From NCBI GenBank assembly GCA_904380375.1, contig CAJFID010000001.1, positions 1 through 64,000 of the forward strand: a stretch of 64,000 bases of DNA. The letters run 5' to 3'. The stretch comes from Avimonas intestinalis (GTDB lineage: Bacteria; Bacillota; Clostridia; Oscillospirales; Acutalibacteraceae). Below the pieces are notes generated by a model. It did no database searches. It saw nothing but the letters and a program-made list of their open reading frames with translations, and had not been told where the DNA came from. The position numbers and the translations under genes were made by a program. This document shows positions 52,570 through 62,162 of this stretch, one piece after another (the stretch's first letter is position 1; each line of letters starts with the position of its first letter).

Positions 52570-53433
52570 ATGCAAACGAGGCATAAAAAGCACAAGGCGA
52601 TCAACCGTTCCGCCGGCGGGAACGGGCTGGCCTTTCTGTTCCTGCTGCTGCTGGGCGCCTTTACGGCCCTGCCCATCGTGTATTCGGTGATCAACGCCTT
52701 CAAGCCGCTGCCGGAGCTCTTTACCTACCCGCCGCGCTTTTTTGTGCAGCGGCCGACCCTGCAGAATTTCAGCGAGCTGTTCCGGCTGCAGCAGGATATG
52801 CTGGTGCCGATTGAGCGGTACCTGCTCAACAGCCTGTTTGTGACGGTGGTGGGGACCGGGCTGTACGTGCTGATCGCCAGCCTGGCCGCCTACCCGCTTG
52901 CCCGATTTGATTTTACCGGCAAGAGGATCCTGTTCCAGCTGGTGGTGCTCTGCATCCTGTTCCGCACCGAGGTCACGGCCATCCCCCAGTATGTGGTCAT
53001 GGCCAAGCTCCGCCTGATTGACACCCTGGGGGCGGTCATCCTGCCCATTATGGGCACCACCTTCGGCGTGTTCCTGATGCGGCAGTTCATGGAGGGCATC
53101 CCCAACGATATCCTGGAGGCCGCCCGGGTGGACGGGCTGAACGAGGGGGGCGTTTTCTGGCGGATCGTCATCCCCATGGTGCGCCCGGCCATGCTGACGC
53201 TGGTGATCTTCACCTTCCAGAGCCTGTGGAACAACAACGGCGTCCAGGTGATCTACAACGAAAACCTCAAGCTGCTGCCCACCGCCCTGCAGCAGATCAG
53301 CACCTCCGGTTTTGAACGGGCGGGAGTCGCGGCGGTGATTGCCGTCGTTCTGATGCTGCCGCCGATCCTGCTGTTTTTCTTCAGCCAGCGGGCGGTGATT
53401 GAGACGATGGCGTATTCCGGCATGAAGATGTGA
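52570..53433 (+). CDS. Sugar ABC importer permease, MalG/UgpE type (importer B, second locus)
   Basis: The start is set to ATG at 52570 (MQTRHKKHKAINRSAGG) because AGAGGAG lies seven bases upstream; the frame is open further back into the previous gene without a ribosome site. 287 residues, six membrane segments, EAA loop ILEAARVDGLNEGGVFWRIV, C-terminus IETMAYSGMKM as in the gene at 18195. It forms the importer B channel with the preceding gene product and is followed after 12 bases by the NHL gene. Confidence 0.92.
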   Translation: MQTRHKKHKAINRSAGGNGLAFLFLLLLGAFTALPIVYSVINAFKPLPELFTYPPRFFVQRPTLQNFSELFRLQQDMLVPIERYLLNSLFVTVVGTGLYVLIASLAAYPLARFDFTGKRILFQLVVLCILFRTEVTAIPQYVVMAKLRLIDTLGAVILPIMGTTFGVFLMRQFMEGIPNDILEAARVDGLNEGGVFWRIVIPMVRPAMLTLVIFTFQSLWNNNGVQVIYNENLKLLPTALQQISTSGFERAGVAAVIAVVLMLPPILLFFFSQRAVIETMAYSGMKM

Positions 53434-53445
53434 GGGGGGCCTTGC

Positions 53446-54972
53446 GTGAGCTTGTCATATACAGGCAAGGGCAGGAAACGGCGGCTTGCCGCCGCCGGGC
53501 TCGTGCTGGCGGCCCTTCTGGGGCTTGCCGTCCCGGCCGGCGCGGCCGGGACCTACAAAAGCTACATATACGACCAGCGAGGGGAGCCGGTGGCGGCCCC
53601 CGAGCTGTACACCTTTGACCGGACAGTTTCGGGGCAGTCCCTGGGCCTGTCCGCCCTAAGCAAGCCGGCGGACCTCTTTACCGACCGGGAGGGCCGGGTC
53701 TACCTGGCGGACAGCGGGAACCACCGGATCTTGGTTCTCAGCGGCCAGCTCGAGCTGGAGCGGGTGATCGAGACCGTGACGGTGGACGGCGCTGAGGAGA
53801 CGCTCAACAACCCGCAGGGGGTGTTTGTGACGGCGTCGGGGGACCTTTACATCGCCGACACCGGCAACGAGCGGGTGCTCGCCCTGCGGCCGGACGGCAC
53901 CGTGTTCCGCGTCTATGCCAAACCGGAGGCGGCGATCTATCCCCAGCAGACGGCGTTTAGCCCCAGCAAGCTCGCCGTGGACCGGGCCGGCAGCCTGTAC
54001 GTGGTCTGCTCCAACGTATTCCAGGGCCTGGTTTCCTACGACGCGGAGGGGGAATTTACCGGCTTCTTCGGCAGCAACCCGGTGGAGCTGACGCTCAACC
54101 AGCAGCTCGCCCGGCTGTGGCGGAACCTGTTTACCGAGGAGCAGAACGCCGCCATGCAGCAGGCCCTGCCGGTGGAATACGCCAACGTGTATATCGGGGC
54201 GGATAATTTCCTGTACACCGCCACCCGCTCCACCCAGAATTCGCTCGATGAAATTAAGAAGATGAACGCGCTGGGCGAAAACGTGCTCCGGTTTGACGAC
54301 AGCGGCGTGTTTTACCAAAAAAACGATTTTGGCGACCTCAAGAAGGGCCGACTGCGGGGGAACACGATCGACAGCCGCTTTGAGGACGTTTTGGCGGATG
54401 ACAGCGGCCTGCTTTACGCGCTTGACGCCGAACGGTGCCGGGTGTTCGTCTATGACGACGAGTGCAACCTGTTAGGGGTCGTTGGCGGCGAAGGGGAGCA
54501 GCAGGGCACGACCCGCCAGCCGTCCGCAGTTGAGAAATGCGGGGACAGCCTGCTGGTGCTGGACAGCGACAAGGGGACCCTCACCGCCTATTCCCTGACC
54601 GATTACGGCCGGCTGCTGCTTGAAGCCCGGGCGCTTTACCAGGAAGGGCATTACGACGAAAGCCTCTCCCTCTGGCAGCAGGTCGCCCGCCGGAACGCCA
54701 ACCTCCCCATGGCCTACCGCAGCATCGGCAAAATCTATTACATGAGCGGGGAATACACGCAGGCCATGGAGCAGTTCCGGCTCTGCGAGGACCGGGACAG
54801 CTATTCCCAGGCGTACCGGGAGGTGCGCAAGGCGTTTGTGAGGGAGAACCTGCTTTGGCTCCTGCTCGGGGGGCTGGCCGCCGTGGTGGTTTTGAACCGG
54901 CTGGTCCACGGGTTCTTGGTTTACACCGGGGCCCGCCCCCGCCGCGAAAGGAGGAGAAGACGCCGTGGTTAA
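53446..54972 (+). CDS. NHL-repeat / TPR protein with C-terminal membrane segment
   Basis: A 508-residue protein starting at GTG after GAGGGGGG. Signal sequence (LAAAGLVLAALLGLAVPAGA), NHL-type propeller (about 60-345; VYLADSGNHRILVLSGQLEL and LYIADTGNERVLALRPDGT), TPR pair (about 385-455; YQEGHYDESLSLWQQVARRN and MSGEYTQAMEQFRLCEDRD), one membrane segment (LLWLLLGGLAAVVVL) and a basic tail RRERRRRRRG. It equals the first two thirds of the fused protein at 19160. The rest of that protein is encoded by the next gene, whose start overlaps this stop by eight bases. An own ribosome site (AAAGGAGG at 54947-54954) serves that start, so this is a true gene split and not a sequencing frameshift. Confidence 0.82.
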   Translation: MSLSYTGKGRKRRLAAAGLVLAALLGLAVPAGAAGTYKSYIYDQRGEPVAAPELYTFDRTVSGQSLGLSALSKPADLFTDREGRVYLADSGNHRILVLSGQLELERVIETVTVDGAEETLNNPQGVFVTASGDLYIADTGNERVLALRPDGTVFRVYAKPEAAIYPQQTAFSPSKLAVDRAGSLYVVCSNVFQGLVSYDAEGEFTGFFGSNPVELTLNQQLARLWRNLFTEEQNAAMQQALPVEYANVYIGADNFLYTATRSTQNSLDEIKKMNALGENVLRFDDSGVFYQKNDFGDLKKGRLRGNTIDSRFEDVLADDSGLLYALDAERCRVFVYDDECNLLGVVGGEGEQQGTTRQPSAVEKCGDSLLVLDSDKGTLTAYSLTDYGRLLLEARALYQEGHYDESLSLWQQVARRNANLPMAYRSIGKIYYMSGEYTQAMEQFRLCEDRDSYSQAYREVRKAFVRENLLWLLLGGLAAVVVLNRLVHGFLVYTGARPRRERRRRRRG

Positions 54973-55657
54973 AGCGCTGATCCGCAACCTGGGCATTTCC
55001 CTGCGCAGCGTGGACCTTTCCCGGTATGCCTACCGCCGCCTGGACAAGCGCAAGCTCCGCTGGCCGTTCCGGCTGATGCGGCACCCGTTCGCGGCGCTGT
55101 ACGAGATCAAGTACGAGGGGATGGGCTCCCTAAGCCTGGCCCATGTCCTGCTGCTTTTGTTCTTCCTGAACAACGTGATCCGCTATTCCGCCCGGGGCTT
55201 CCTGTTCAACACCAACCTGCCGGAGGAGTTCAGCCTCCCCCTGCAATTGGCCGTCTCCTTCCTGCCGGTCCTGCTCTGGTGCATCTCGCTCTGGGCGGCG
55301 TCCGCGCTGTTTGACGGGGAGGGGCGGTTCCGCGAGATCTATATTACCAGCGCCTATGCGCTTTTGCCTATCCTGGTCTTTTCGGTGCCGGAAATCCTGC
55401 TGTCCAACGTGCTGCTGCTTGAGGAGAGCGTTTTCCTCAGCCTGCTGACGGCGGTGGGCGCGCTGTGGACGCTGCTGCTGTTTGTGATCAATACCCTGGT
55501 GGTCGAGCAGTTTACCCTGAAGAGGACGATCGCCTGTATGCTGACGGCGGTGGGCTTCCTGCTGCTGATTGTATTCATCGGCGTGCTGCTGTTCAACTTT
55601 ATTCAGCAGATGCTTGGGTTTATACAAACCGTTCTGAAGGAGATTTTGTTTCGATGA
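54965..55657 (+). CDS. Yip1-domain membrane protein
   Basis: A 230-residue integral membrane protein starting at GTG (54965). A basic N-terminal region with LMRHPFAALYEIKYEGMGSL, equivalent to MMKHPIDCYYDLKHGLRGG in the fused protein at 19160, leads into five membrane segments (for instance HVLLLLFFLNNVI and FLLLIVFIGVLLFNFI). It contains FDGEGRFREIYITSAYALLP, matching INDGEGSFKNAYVACAYMFS of the fused form and the general Yip1 pattern. Translation is coupled to the NHL-TPR gene by an 8-base overlap and to the DUF5696 gene by ATGA. Role unknown; probably forms one complex with the NHL-TPR protein. Confidence 0.8.
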   Translation: MVKALIRNLGISLRSVDLSRYAYRRLDKRKLRWPFRLMRHPFAALYEIKYEGMGSLSLAHVLLLLFFLNNVIRYSARGFLFNTNLPEEFSLPLQLAVSFLPVLLWCISLWAASALFDGEGRFREIYITSAYALLPILVFSVPEILLSNVLLLEESVFLSLLTAVGALWTLLLFVINTLVVEQFTLKRTIACMLTAVGFLLLIVFIGVLLFNFIQQMLGFIQTVLKEILFR

Positions 55658-57912
55658 AACGGATGGGTGTAAAACGATGGCTGGCGGCGGCCTTCGCCGC
55701 GGCCCTGGCGCTGCCCCTGCTCTCCTGCGGCGGCACGCCGGCCGGCGAGGAGCCGGACGGGCTGGATTTTGAGGGGCTCCCGGTCATCGCCGACGGGACG
55801 GGGCAAGCCGGCGAGGTCGCCGCGGCGGAGAACGAAACCCTGCGGCTGCTGGTGGACCCAGCGGACGCGTCGGTGTGCATAGAGGACCGCGAAACGGGCG
55901 CGCGCTATTCCCTCGCGGTGCCGGAACAGGCACTGCCGGAGGCGCTCGACGGGGCGCAGAAGATGCTGCTCCAGTCCCTGCTGCAGGTCACGGCTATGGA
56001 CTCGGTGGGTAAGGAATTTGTGGTCAACAGCCGCGTCGGCAGCGTCAACCGCGGCACCTTCACCATCTATGGCTGCGAGGACGGCGTCATCCTTGATTAC
56101 CGCTTTGAGCGGGAAAGCGACCAGTACGCCGTCCCCGTGCGCATCCGCCTCACCGAGGACGGCTTCACCGCCGAGGTGCTGTTTGACGGCGTGCGCGAAT
56201 GGGGCGACGTGCAGATCAGCCGGATCGCCCTTCTCCCGTCCTTCGGGGCGCAGCCGGCGGGGACCGAGGGGTACATGCTCATCCCGGACGGGAGCGGCGC
56301 GCTGGTAAGCTACGACGCGGCGGTCGGGAACCCGGCGGATTATTACGGGGATGTTTACGGCCGCGACCCCTCCCTTTCGCTGGTGATGCAGACGGAGGTG
56401 CGGCAGGAGGTCCGCTTGCCGGTCTTCGGGGCCAAGGCGGGGGAGGCCGCCTTCCTGGGCATTATCGCCGCCGGGGATGCGGGAGCCGCCGTCCACTGTA
56501 CGCCGGCCAAGGCGTCGGGGGAGTACGGAAGGGTTTACGCCAGCTTTGTTTACCGCCAGCCGGATACCTCAATCCTGGCCGACAAGGATTGGAATTCGCG
56601 GGAAGTCACCGTGATGGCGGAGCGGCGGTTTACGGAATCCCCCTGCGTGCGGTACTGCCTGCTTTCCGCCGAGGAGGCGGACTACAGCGGCATGGCCCGC
56701 CGGTACCGGCAGTACCTGACGCAGGAGCAGGGGGTGGGCCAAACGGTCGGCCAGCCGACCCTCCTGCTGAATATGATCGGGGCGTATGCGCAGCAGGAGT
56801 CGGTGCTCGGCTTTACGGTGGAGCGTTCCCACTCGGCCACGACCTTTGAACAGGCGCAGGAGATCATCAACGCCTTTTCCCAGGCGGGGCTGCCCGATCT
56901 TACCGTCGTTTACAGTTCCCTAAACGAAAAGGGGCGGTACCGCTCCCAGGCGGGGAGCTTTACGCCGGACGACGTGCTGGGCGGGACGGACGGCCTGCGG
57001 GCGCTGGCCGATTTCTGCGGGCAGCAGGGGGTGGAGCTGATCGCCGAGCTCGACGTCTTTTCCCACTATACCAAAACGGACGCGCTGTTTCCGTCCCGCT
57101 TTGCCCGGCGCATCAACGACGAGCCGGTGAAGCTGTACACCTATTCCCCGGCCACCAATCTGGCGGAGGAGGAGATTTTCCGCTACCTGACCCGGCCGGA
57201 CCATTGGCTTTCGGATTGGCAGGCGATGACCCGCATCCCGTCGCAGCTCGGCTTGGCCTCTTACGCGCCGGCGGGGCTGGGGGAATTCCTGTACGCCGAC
57301 CACACCAACGGGCAGGAGAAAAACCGGGATGACATGAAGGCGGCCCTGGCCGGTCTGGCCGCGCAGATGACCGAGGACGGGGAAACCCGCCTCCTGCTGG
57401 GCGGCGCCAATGCCTACCTGCTGGCGTATGCCTCCGGCCTGCGGGACGTGCCGGTGGACAGCAGCGCCTTTGACCTGCAAAGCGAGTCGGTCCCCTTTTA
57501 CGCGATGGCGGTCCATGGGCTGCTTCCCCTGTACAGCGAGTCGCTGACCGGCCAGAGCGACCTGGAGGACTGGGGTCTGCGGCTGGCGGAAAGCGGCGTA
57601 ATGCCGCAGTTTGAGGTTACCGGCAGCCCGTCGGCGGATTTCCTGAATACCGAGCAGAACGGCGCCTACGCGTCCTATTACGAGGATGTGCTGGAGCAGG
57701 CGCAGGAGCTCCTCGAATGGCTGGGGCCGCTGCTCGAGCCGGTATGGGATCAGGCGATTGTCCGGCATTCCCGGACCGACGGCCTGGGCGTTACCGAATA
57801 CGAAAACGGCGTGACGATCGTCACCAACTATACCCAGGGGGAGCGTTCGTACCAGGGGGTACGGATCCCCGCACGCAGCAGCTGCGCCGTTACGGCGGCT
57901 GGAGAGGCTTAA
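55654..57912 (+). CDS. DUF5696 family lipoprotein
   Basis: ATG at 55654 (MKRMGVKRWLAAAFAAALAL) follows AAGGAG and overlaps the Yip1 stop; the longer upstream frame has no ribosome site. 752 residues with lipobox LLSC, so membrane-anchored, in contrast to the homologue at 21213. Same order: beta-rich first half (DASVCIEDRETGARYSL; GYMLIPDGSGALVSYD), then a barrel-like second half (GLPDLTVVYSSLNEKGRYR; GVELIAELDVFSHYTKTD; TLSGQSDLEDW-like segments). Asp/Glu residues in these strands could be catalytic, but this is not shown. It is the last of the shared module genes. Confidence 0.75.
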   Translation: MKRMGVKRWLAAAFAAALALPLLSCGGTPAGEEPDGLDFEGLPVIADGTGQAGEVAAAENETLRLLVDPADASVCIEDRETGARYSLAVPEQALPEALDGAQKMLLQSLLQVTAMDSVGKEFVVNSRVGSVNRGTFTIYGCEDGVILDYRFERESDQYAVPVRIRLTEDGFTAEVLFDGVREWGDVQISRIALLPSFGAQPAGTEGYMLIPDGSGALVSYDAAVGNPADYYGDVYGRDPSLSLVMQTEVRQEVRLPVFGAKAGEAAFLGIIAAGDAGAAVHCTPAKASGEYGRVYASFVYRQPDTSILADKDWNSREVTVMAERRFTESPCVRYCLLSAEEADYSGMARRYRQYLTQEQGVGQTVGQPTLLLNMIGAYAQQESVLGFTVERSHSATTFEQAQEIINAFSQAGLPDLTVVYSSLNEKGRYRSQAGSFTPDDVLGGTDGLRALADFCGQQGVELIAELDVFSHYTKTDALFPSRFARRINDEPVKLYTYSPATNLAEEEIFRYLTRPDHWLSDWQAMTRIPSQLGLASYAPAGLGEFLYADHTNGQEKNRDDMKAALAGLAAQMTEDGETRLLLGGANAYLLAYASGLRDVPVDSSAFDLQSESVPFYAMAVHGLLPLYSESLTGQSDLEDWGLRLAESGVMPQFEVTGSPSADFLNTEQNGAYASYYEDVLEQAQELLEWLGPLLEPVWDQAIVRHSRTDGLGVTEYENGVTIVTNYTQGERSYQGVRIPARSSCAVTAAGEA

Positions 57913-57928
57913 AAAGGAGGAAAAGCAG

Positions 57929-60900
57929 TTGAGGAAAAGGCGGATTTTCAGGGCCGTTTGCCTGGGCCTGTGTATGCTGATGCTGGCTTCGTGCGCCAAG
58001 CCGAAAACCGGCACGGAGTCATCGGAAAGCAGCGAGGGGGGAGGAACCGTGCAGCCTCCAGACGGGGAGGTCCTGATGGACTGGGTGGTCAGCGATTCCA
58101 AAAATGTCAATGTGCAGCAGGCGACGTCCTGGGAAGGGAAAATCGGCCCCTTCTATCCCACGCTGGGCGAGGAGACAGTGGAGACCTCCTTCCCGGCCGG
58201 CCAGGCGCGGTTTGTGGAGTTGGAGGATTTCCTGGGCACCGCCTCCTTGACCGGCGAATGGGCCAAGGACGCCAATCACCAGCAGTCGGGCGGCTCGGCG
58301 CTGTCCTTGACCTCAAAGGAGGGGCATAACGGGAGCCTGACGCTCACCTTTACGGGCACCGGCATCGCGGTGTACGGCGTGCGCTGCACGGCCAGTTCCC
58401 AGCTGGCCTGGTCGCTGGACGGCGGCGAGCAGAGCGGCATAGAGGACATATATTACGCGGACGGCTACAAATACCAGGACTGCCTGCTGTCCCTCTCCGG
58501 CCTGCCGCAGGGCGAGCATACCCTGGTGCTTTCCGACGTGGCGGAAGGCTATAAGAAAAACAACCCCTGGGAAACCGAATTCCGGCTGTTTTTGGACTTC
58601 GCCATCGTGGAAGACGGCGGCATAGTAGCGGAGCCGCTGCAGCAGGCGCAGCTTTCCGGCGCCGAGCAAACCGAGGACGGCCTCCTGCTGCAGGAGGGCG
58701 GTGTGGTCACCGGCGTGTTCATGGGGGATGCCTTCTGCCTGAACGCCAAAGGCAGCGGCCGGCTGAAGGTACAGGTGGATGTCAACCAGCAAGAGGTGCA
58801 GCCATCGGCGGAGATGGCGGCGGTTTTTGAGACGGAGGGCCTGTTCCGGGGCGACAAGGATATCCAGCGGATGCACTCCTACCGGGTGGAATGCCTGGAG
58901 GGCAGCGTGACGCTGGGCGACATCGTCCTGCAGAACACCCAATACCCGCAGGATGCCTTCGTGGAGCTGACGCTGAACCAGGAATGGGAGGGCTACCGTG
59001 CCGGCGTCGTGCTGCTGGACAGCTATTCCTTTGCGGATACGGCGCTGCGGGTGGAGGCTTACGACAAAGAGGGCAACAAGCTGGCCGAGGGGGAGGACTG
59101 GTTCCTGTCCGTAGGGCAGGAGGGGGAGGCCGCCCGGCTGCGGATTACCTTTGAGACGCAGGGCTACAACCGCGCCCCCTACATAGAAAGCCTCTGCGTA
59201 GTCAGCGCCGCGGAGGAGCAAGCCGACCCGGAGGGCCGGTACATCGGCTTTGAGCCGGGCACCATCAAGGAAGGGCAGCAGATGATCCTCAACGACGTGG
59301 GAAACTTTGCCTGGTTCCCCCGGCCGGGGGCGAACTCGGTGGATGCATGGAGCCGTGTCAAAAAGATCGACATCTTTGTCAACGCGGCGACCATGCGGGA
59401 AGCCGGGAACAGCTTTATGATCAGTATGCGCCACGGCTTCGGCGACTACGTCTGCCCCGTCTACCTGCTGAAGGACGGCGACTGGGCGGGCCTGACCTAT
59501 CCCGACATCTATACGCAGGAGGAGCTGGAGGCGCTCCAGCTCCTGGGCGGCGGCTACTTTTCCGGCGTGCTTCTGGAGGAAATGGACACCACGGTGGTGC
59601 AGAACGGCCTGGGCAGCGCCACCCGGGAGGGCCTGGCCGACCTGTACGACTTCACCACCCGGGCTGAGGGACGGGCGTCGATAGAGGCGGAGCTGAAGAA
59701 GTATATCGACCGGTACGCCTCCTGGGGGCTGCCCTCGATCGTGAATTTCGCCACCATGTACCAGCATTCCGGGTACCGCGCTGGGGCGGATATGGTCATC
59801 GGCGAGTTCGGCGCCCAGCACGTCGCCTACGGCGTGCAGCTGGCGATGCTCCGGGGGGCCTCCCGCCAGTTTGACAAGGACTTCGGGGTGTGGGTCTCCC
59901 TGTGGCACAACGTGAAATTCCCCCTGCCGGACGAAAGCCCGGTGGCGGGCAGCTACCCCGGCATGACCGAAAACACAGGGCATTCGGCGGCGCGGCTGCG
60001 CCAGACCATGCTGCTGTCCTACCTGTCCGGCGCGGCGGTGGTGGTCCCGGAGGATACGCTGCCTATGTTCGTAGGGGACAGCATGGGGGACCTGGGCCTG
60101 TCCGAGTGGGGGCAGGTGGTCAAGGATATGACCGACCTGGCCGACACCCTGGATGCCTATTCCCCCGATGTGCGCACGGCGCTGATGCTTGATAAGGACG
60201 CGGGCTGGACGCCCGGTTCCCTCTGGGGCGGCTGGCCGACCTGGACGACGGAGCCCTTTGACAACGGCAGCGAGTACGGGCATATCTGGGGCAAGCTCAA
60301 GGCCGAGACGCCTGAGCTCCAGGAAATGGCGGTTTTTGAAACCCTGTACCCCGGCAGTTCCGACAGCGGGGTGGCCCTGTACCCGGCCACCTACACCGAC
60401 ACGCCCTACGGCCCGGTCAACGTCGTGCAGAGCGACGCCTCGCTTGAGGCGCTTCAAGAATACGACCGGATTATTGTCAGCGGGTATTTCCAGCCCACGC
60501 AGGAGGAATTCGGCGTCCTCAAGCAGTACGTCGAGCAGGGCGGCCACCTGCTGCTGAACGCCTGCCAGGTGCAGGATTACTGGGACGACGCGGCCTTCTG
60601 GGGCGGCACAGTCTCCCCGGAGACGTCCGCGGTCAGCGAGGCGGAGATGGGGGACGGCTCGTACTCCCTGTCCGCCGAGATCTTCTCCTATCAAGGGGAG
60701 GCGGACACCCTGATCGGTACGCCGGCCGGCCCGCTGGCGGTATCCCATACGGTTGGGCAGGGGAGCGTGACCCTGACCCTGTCCACCCAGTACGACCTGG
60801 TTTCCGCCGACGAGCCCACCCTGCTGCCCTATTACGGAGACCTCCTGGCCGCTATGCTGGGCAAAGGGACGGCGTACGAGGCCGAGGTTGATTATATTGA

Positions 60901-61123
60901 AGGGCTGGAGTATCTGCATTTGACCAAGGGCGAATCCCCGGCGCTCTTCCTGACCAACAACTGCGCTCACACCATCGCCGTGACCTTCCGCTTTGACGGG
61001 CAGGGCCGCAAGGCCGCCGACACGCTCACCGGCACGGTGTATGTGGGGCAGGATACCGGGGAGCAGACGCAGTTCACCTTGCTTTTGGAACCCTATGAAA
61101 ACGTCCTGCTGGACTGCCAGTAG
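57929..61123 (+). CDS. Large lipoprotein, putative glycoside hydrolase with glutaminase-like domain
   Basis: A 1064-residue lipoprotein from TTG at 57929 (AGGAGG upstream), lipobox LASC. Regions in order: a jelly-roll module (about 85-235; LTLTFTGTGIAVYGVRC, DFAIVEDGG), a second beta-rich region (about 240-440), a probable barrel (about 490-750; KKYIDRYASWGLPSIVNFAT, IGEFGAQHVAYGVQLAMLRG, FGVWVSLWHNVKFPLP) and, near 830-885, a segment like the trimerisation/glutaminase-fold domain of GH42-type beta-galactosidases (YDRIIVSGYFQPTQEEFGVL; GGHLLLNACQVQDYW). E in IGEFGAQH is a candidate catalytic residue. I cannot name a family. It ends the coupled gene row after DUF5696 and is a likely surface glycosidase that feeds the importers. 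Confidence 0.5.
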   Translation: MRKRRIFRAVCLGLCMLMLASCAKPKTGTESSESSEGGGTVQPPDGEVLMDWVVSDSKNVNVQQATSWEGKIGPFYPTLGEETVETSFPAGQARFVELEDFLGTASLTGEWAKDANHQQSGGSALSLTSKEGHNGSLTLTFTGTGIAVYGVRCTASSQLAWSLDGGEQSGIEDIYYADGYKYQDCLLSLSGLPQGEHTLVLSDVAEGYKKNNPWETEFRLFLDFAIVEDGGIVAEPLQQAQLSGAEQTEDGLLLQEGGVVTGVFMGDAFCLNAKGSGRLKVQVDVNQQEVQPSAEMAAVFETEGLFRGDKDIQRMHSYRVECLEGSVTLGDIVLQNTQYPQDAFVELTLNQEWEGYRAGVVLLDSYSFADTALRVEAYDKEGNKLAEGEDWFLSVGQEGEAARLRITFETQGYNRAPYIESLCVVSAAEEQADPEGRYIGFEPGTIKEGQQMILNDVGNFAWFPRPGANSVDAWSRVKKIDIFVNAATMREAGNSFMISMRHGFGDYVCPVYLLKDGDWAGLTYPDIYTQEELEALQLLGGGYFSGVLLEEMDTTVVQNGLGSATREGLADLYDFTTRAEGRASIEAELKKYIDRYASWGLPSIVNFATMYQHSGYRAGADMVIGEFGAQHVAYGVQLAMLRGASRQFDKDFGVWVSLWHNVKFPLPDESPVAGSYPGMTENTGHSAARLRQTMLLSYLSGAAVVVPEDTLPMFVGDSMGDLGLSEWGQVVKDMTDLADTLDAYSPDVRTALMLDKDAGWTPGSLWGGWPTWTTEPFDNGSEYGHIWGKLKAETPELQEMAVFETLYPGSSDSGVALYPATYTDTPYGPVNVVQSDASLEALQEYDRIIVSGYFQPTQEEFGVLKQYVEQGGHLLLNACQVQDYWDDAAFWGGTVSPETSAVSEAEMGDGSYSLSAEIFSYQGEADTLIGTPAGPLAVSHTVGQGSVTLTLSTQYDLVSADEPTLLPYYGDLLAAMLGKGTAYEAEVDYIEGLEYLHLTKGESPALFLTNNCAHTIAVTFRFDGQGRKAADTLTGTVYVGQDTGEQTQFTLLLEPYENVLLDCQ

Positions 61124-61181
61124 GCACCGGGCGGGGCCCGGCTTCCCATAAAGTACGAGTGCAGGAAAGGATGATTGATGT

Positions 61182-62162
61182 ATGAAAAAGCAGAACGGAC
61201 GCCAAGCGGGGCGGGCGTGGCGCCTGTGCGCCGCGGCCTGCGCCCTGGCCCTCGGCCTGATGCTGCCGGCTTACGCGGCGGAAGACACCCAGGTGGTGGA
61301 GGATTTTGAGGGATTTACAGTCGGGGAAAAGGCGGACGGCACCCTGCTGTACAGCCCCGACCAGACCCTCGGTGAATTCGTCCCATCGGTTACCGGGGAC
61401 GGCGGGGTCAGCCTGAAGGTGACCGGCGACCAGGTGTATTCGCATGTAGGCATCGGCATCCTGCCGGCGGTGTGGGATTGGAGCCAGTACGGGGCGGTAC
61501 AGTGCTATATTGAAACCACCTCGCCGGAGGGGGTCGAAGGGTTTAACCTCAAGCCTACCTTTGAGGAAGGGGGACCGGAGTGGGAGTGGTTCCTGATTTC
61601 CCAGTTCTCCCCGGTGTATTACCGGGCGGCCGGCGACACCGAGTGGGTTGAAACGGCGGTAGGCGAAGGCTATTCCTTCTGGCTTCCCACTGATTTCAAG
61701 GGTTATCTCCAGATCCCGCTGGAGAATTTCGTATGGGCTTCGCAGAACGGTGATTTTCAGCTTGACCTAGGGAACGTGTACTGTTTCTGCCTGGAAGTAG
61801 ACGGCCTGGGGCCGGATACCCCTTTCTACATTGACGACATTACCCTGCTCAAGGAAGTGAACCTTGAGGTGGAGGATACTCCGGCTACTACCCCGGAAAC
61901 GACCGTGACTCCGGAGACGGCCCCGGAAACCGAGCCCACCGAGGAAACCCCGACCGAATCCCCGACCGAATCCCCGACCGAGGCGACCACTACGGCTCCC
62001 ACCACCCAGGCGGAGACGACCGCGCCGGAGGGCGGGGAGGACGACTCCGGCGGCGGGGTGTCCCCGGCCGTTGTGGTCATCATCGTGGTGGCGCTGCTGG
62101 CGGTTGGCGCCGGCGCTGTGGTGGCGATTCGCCTGCTGATCCTCAAGAAGAAAGAGAAGTGA
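61182..62162 (+). CDS. Surface-anchored carbohydrate-binding-like protein
   Basis: A 326-residue protein with a signal peptide (to about 28), one binding-type beta-sandwich (about 32-220; VVEDFEGFTVGEKADGTLL, YIDDITLLKEVNL), a Thr/Pro/Glu linker with 12-base DNA repeats (PTESPTESPTEATT), and a C-terminal membrane segment (VVVIIVVALLAVGAGAVVAI) ending in KKKEK. The sandwich resembles the three modules of the surface esterase at 44019. No sortase motif is evident, so it is anchored by its membrane segment. It probably holds glycan at the cell surface. Its stop overlaps the next gene. Confidence 0.7.
   Translation: MKKQNGRQAGRAWRLCAAACALALGLMLPAYAAEDTQVVEDFEGFTVGEKADGTLLYSPDQTLGEFVPSVTGDGGVSLKVTGDQVYSHVGIGILPAVWDWSQYGAVQCYIETTSPEGVEGFNLKPTFEEGGPEWEWFLISQFSPVYYRAAGDTEWVETAVGEGYSFWLPTDFKGYLQIPLENFVWASQNGDFQLDLGNVYCFCLEVDGLGPDTPFYIDDITLLKEVNLEVEDTPATTPETTVTPETAPETEPTEETPTESPTESPTEATTTAPTTQAETTAPEGGEDDSGGGVSPAVVVIIVVALLAVGAGAVVAIRLLILKKKEK

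Noticed and set aside
58313..60970. An 885-codon minus-strand frame
   Set aside because: Antisense shadow of the GC-rich lipoprotein gene at 57929; low-complexity composition and no ribosome site.
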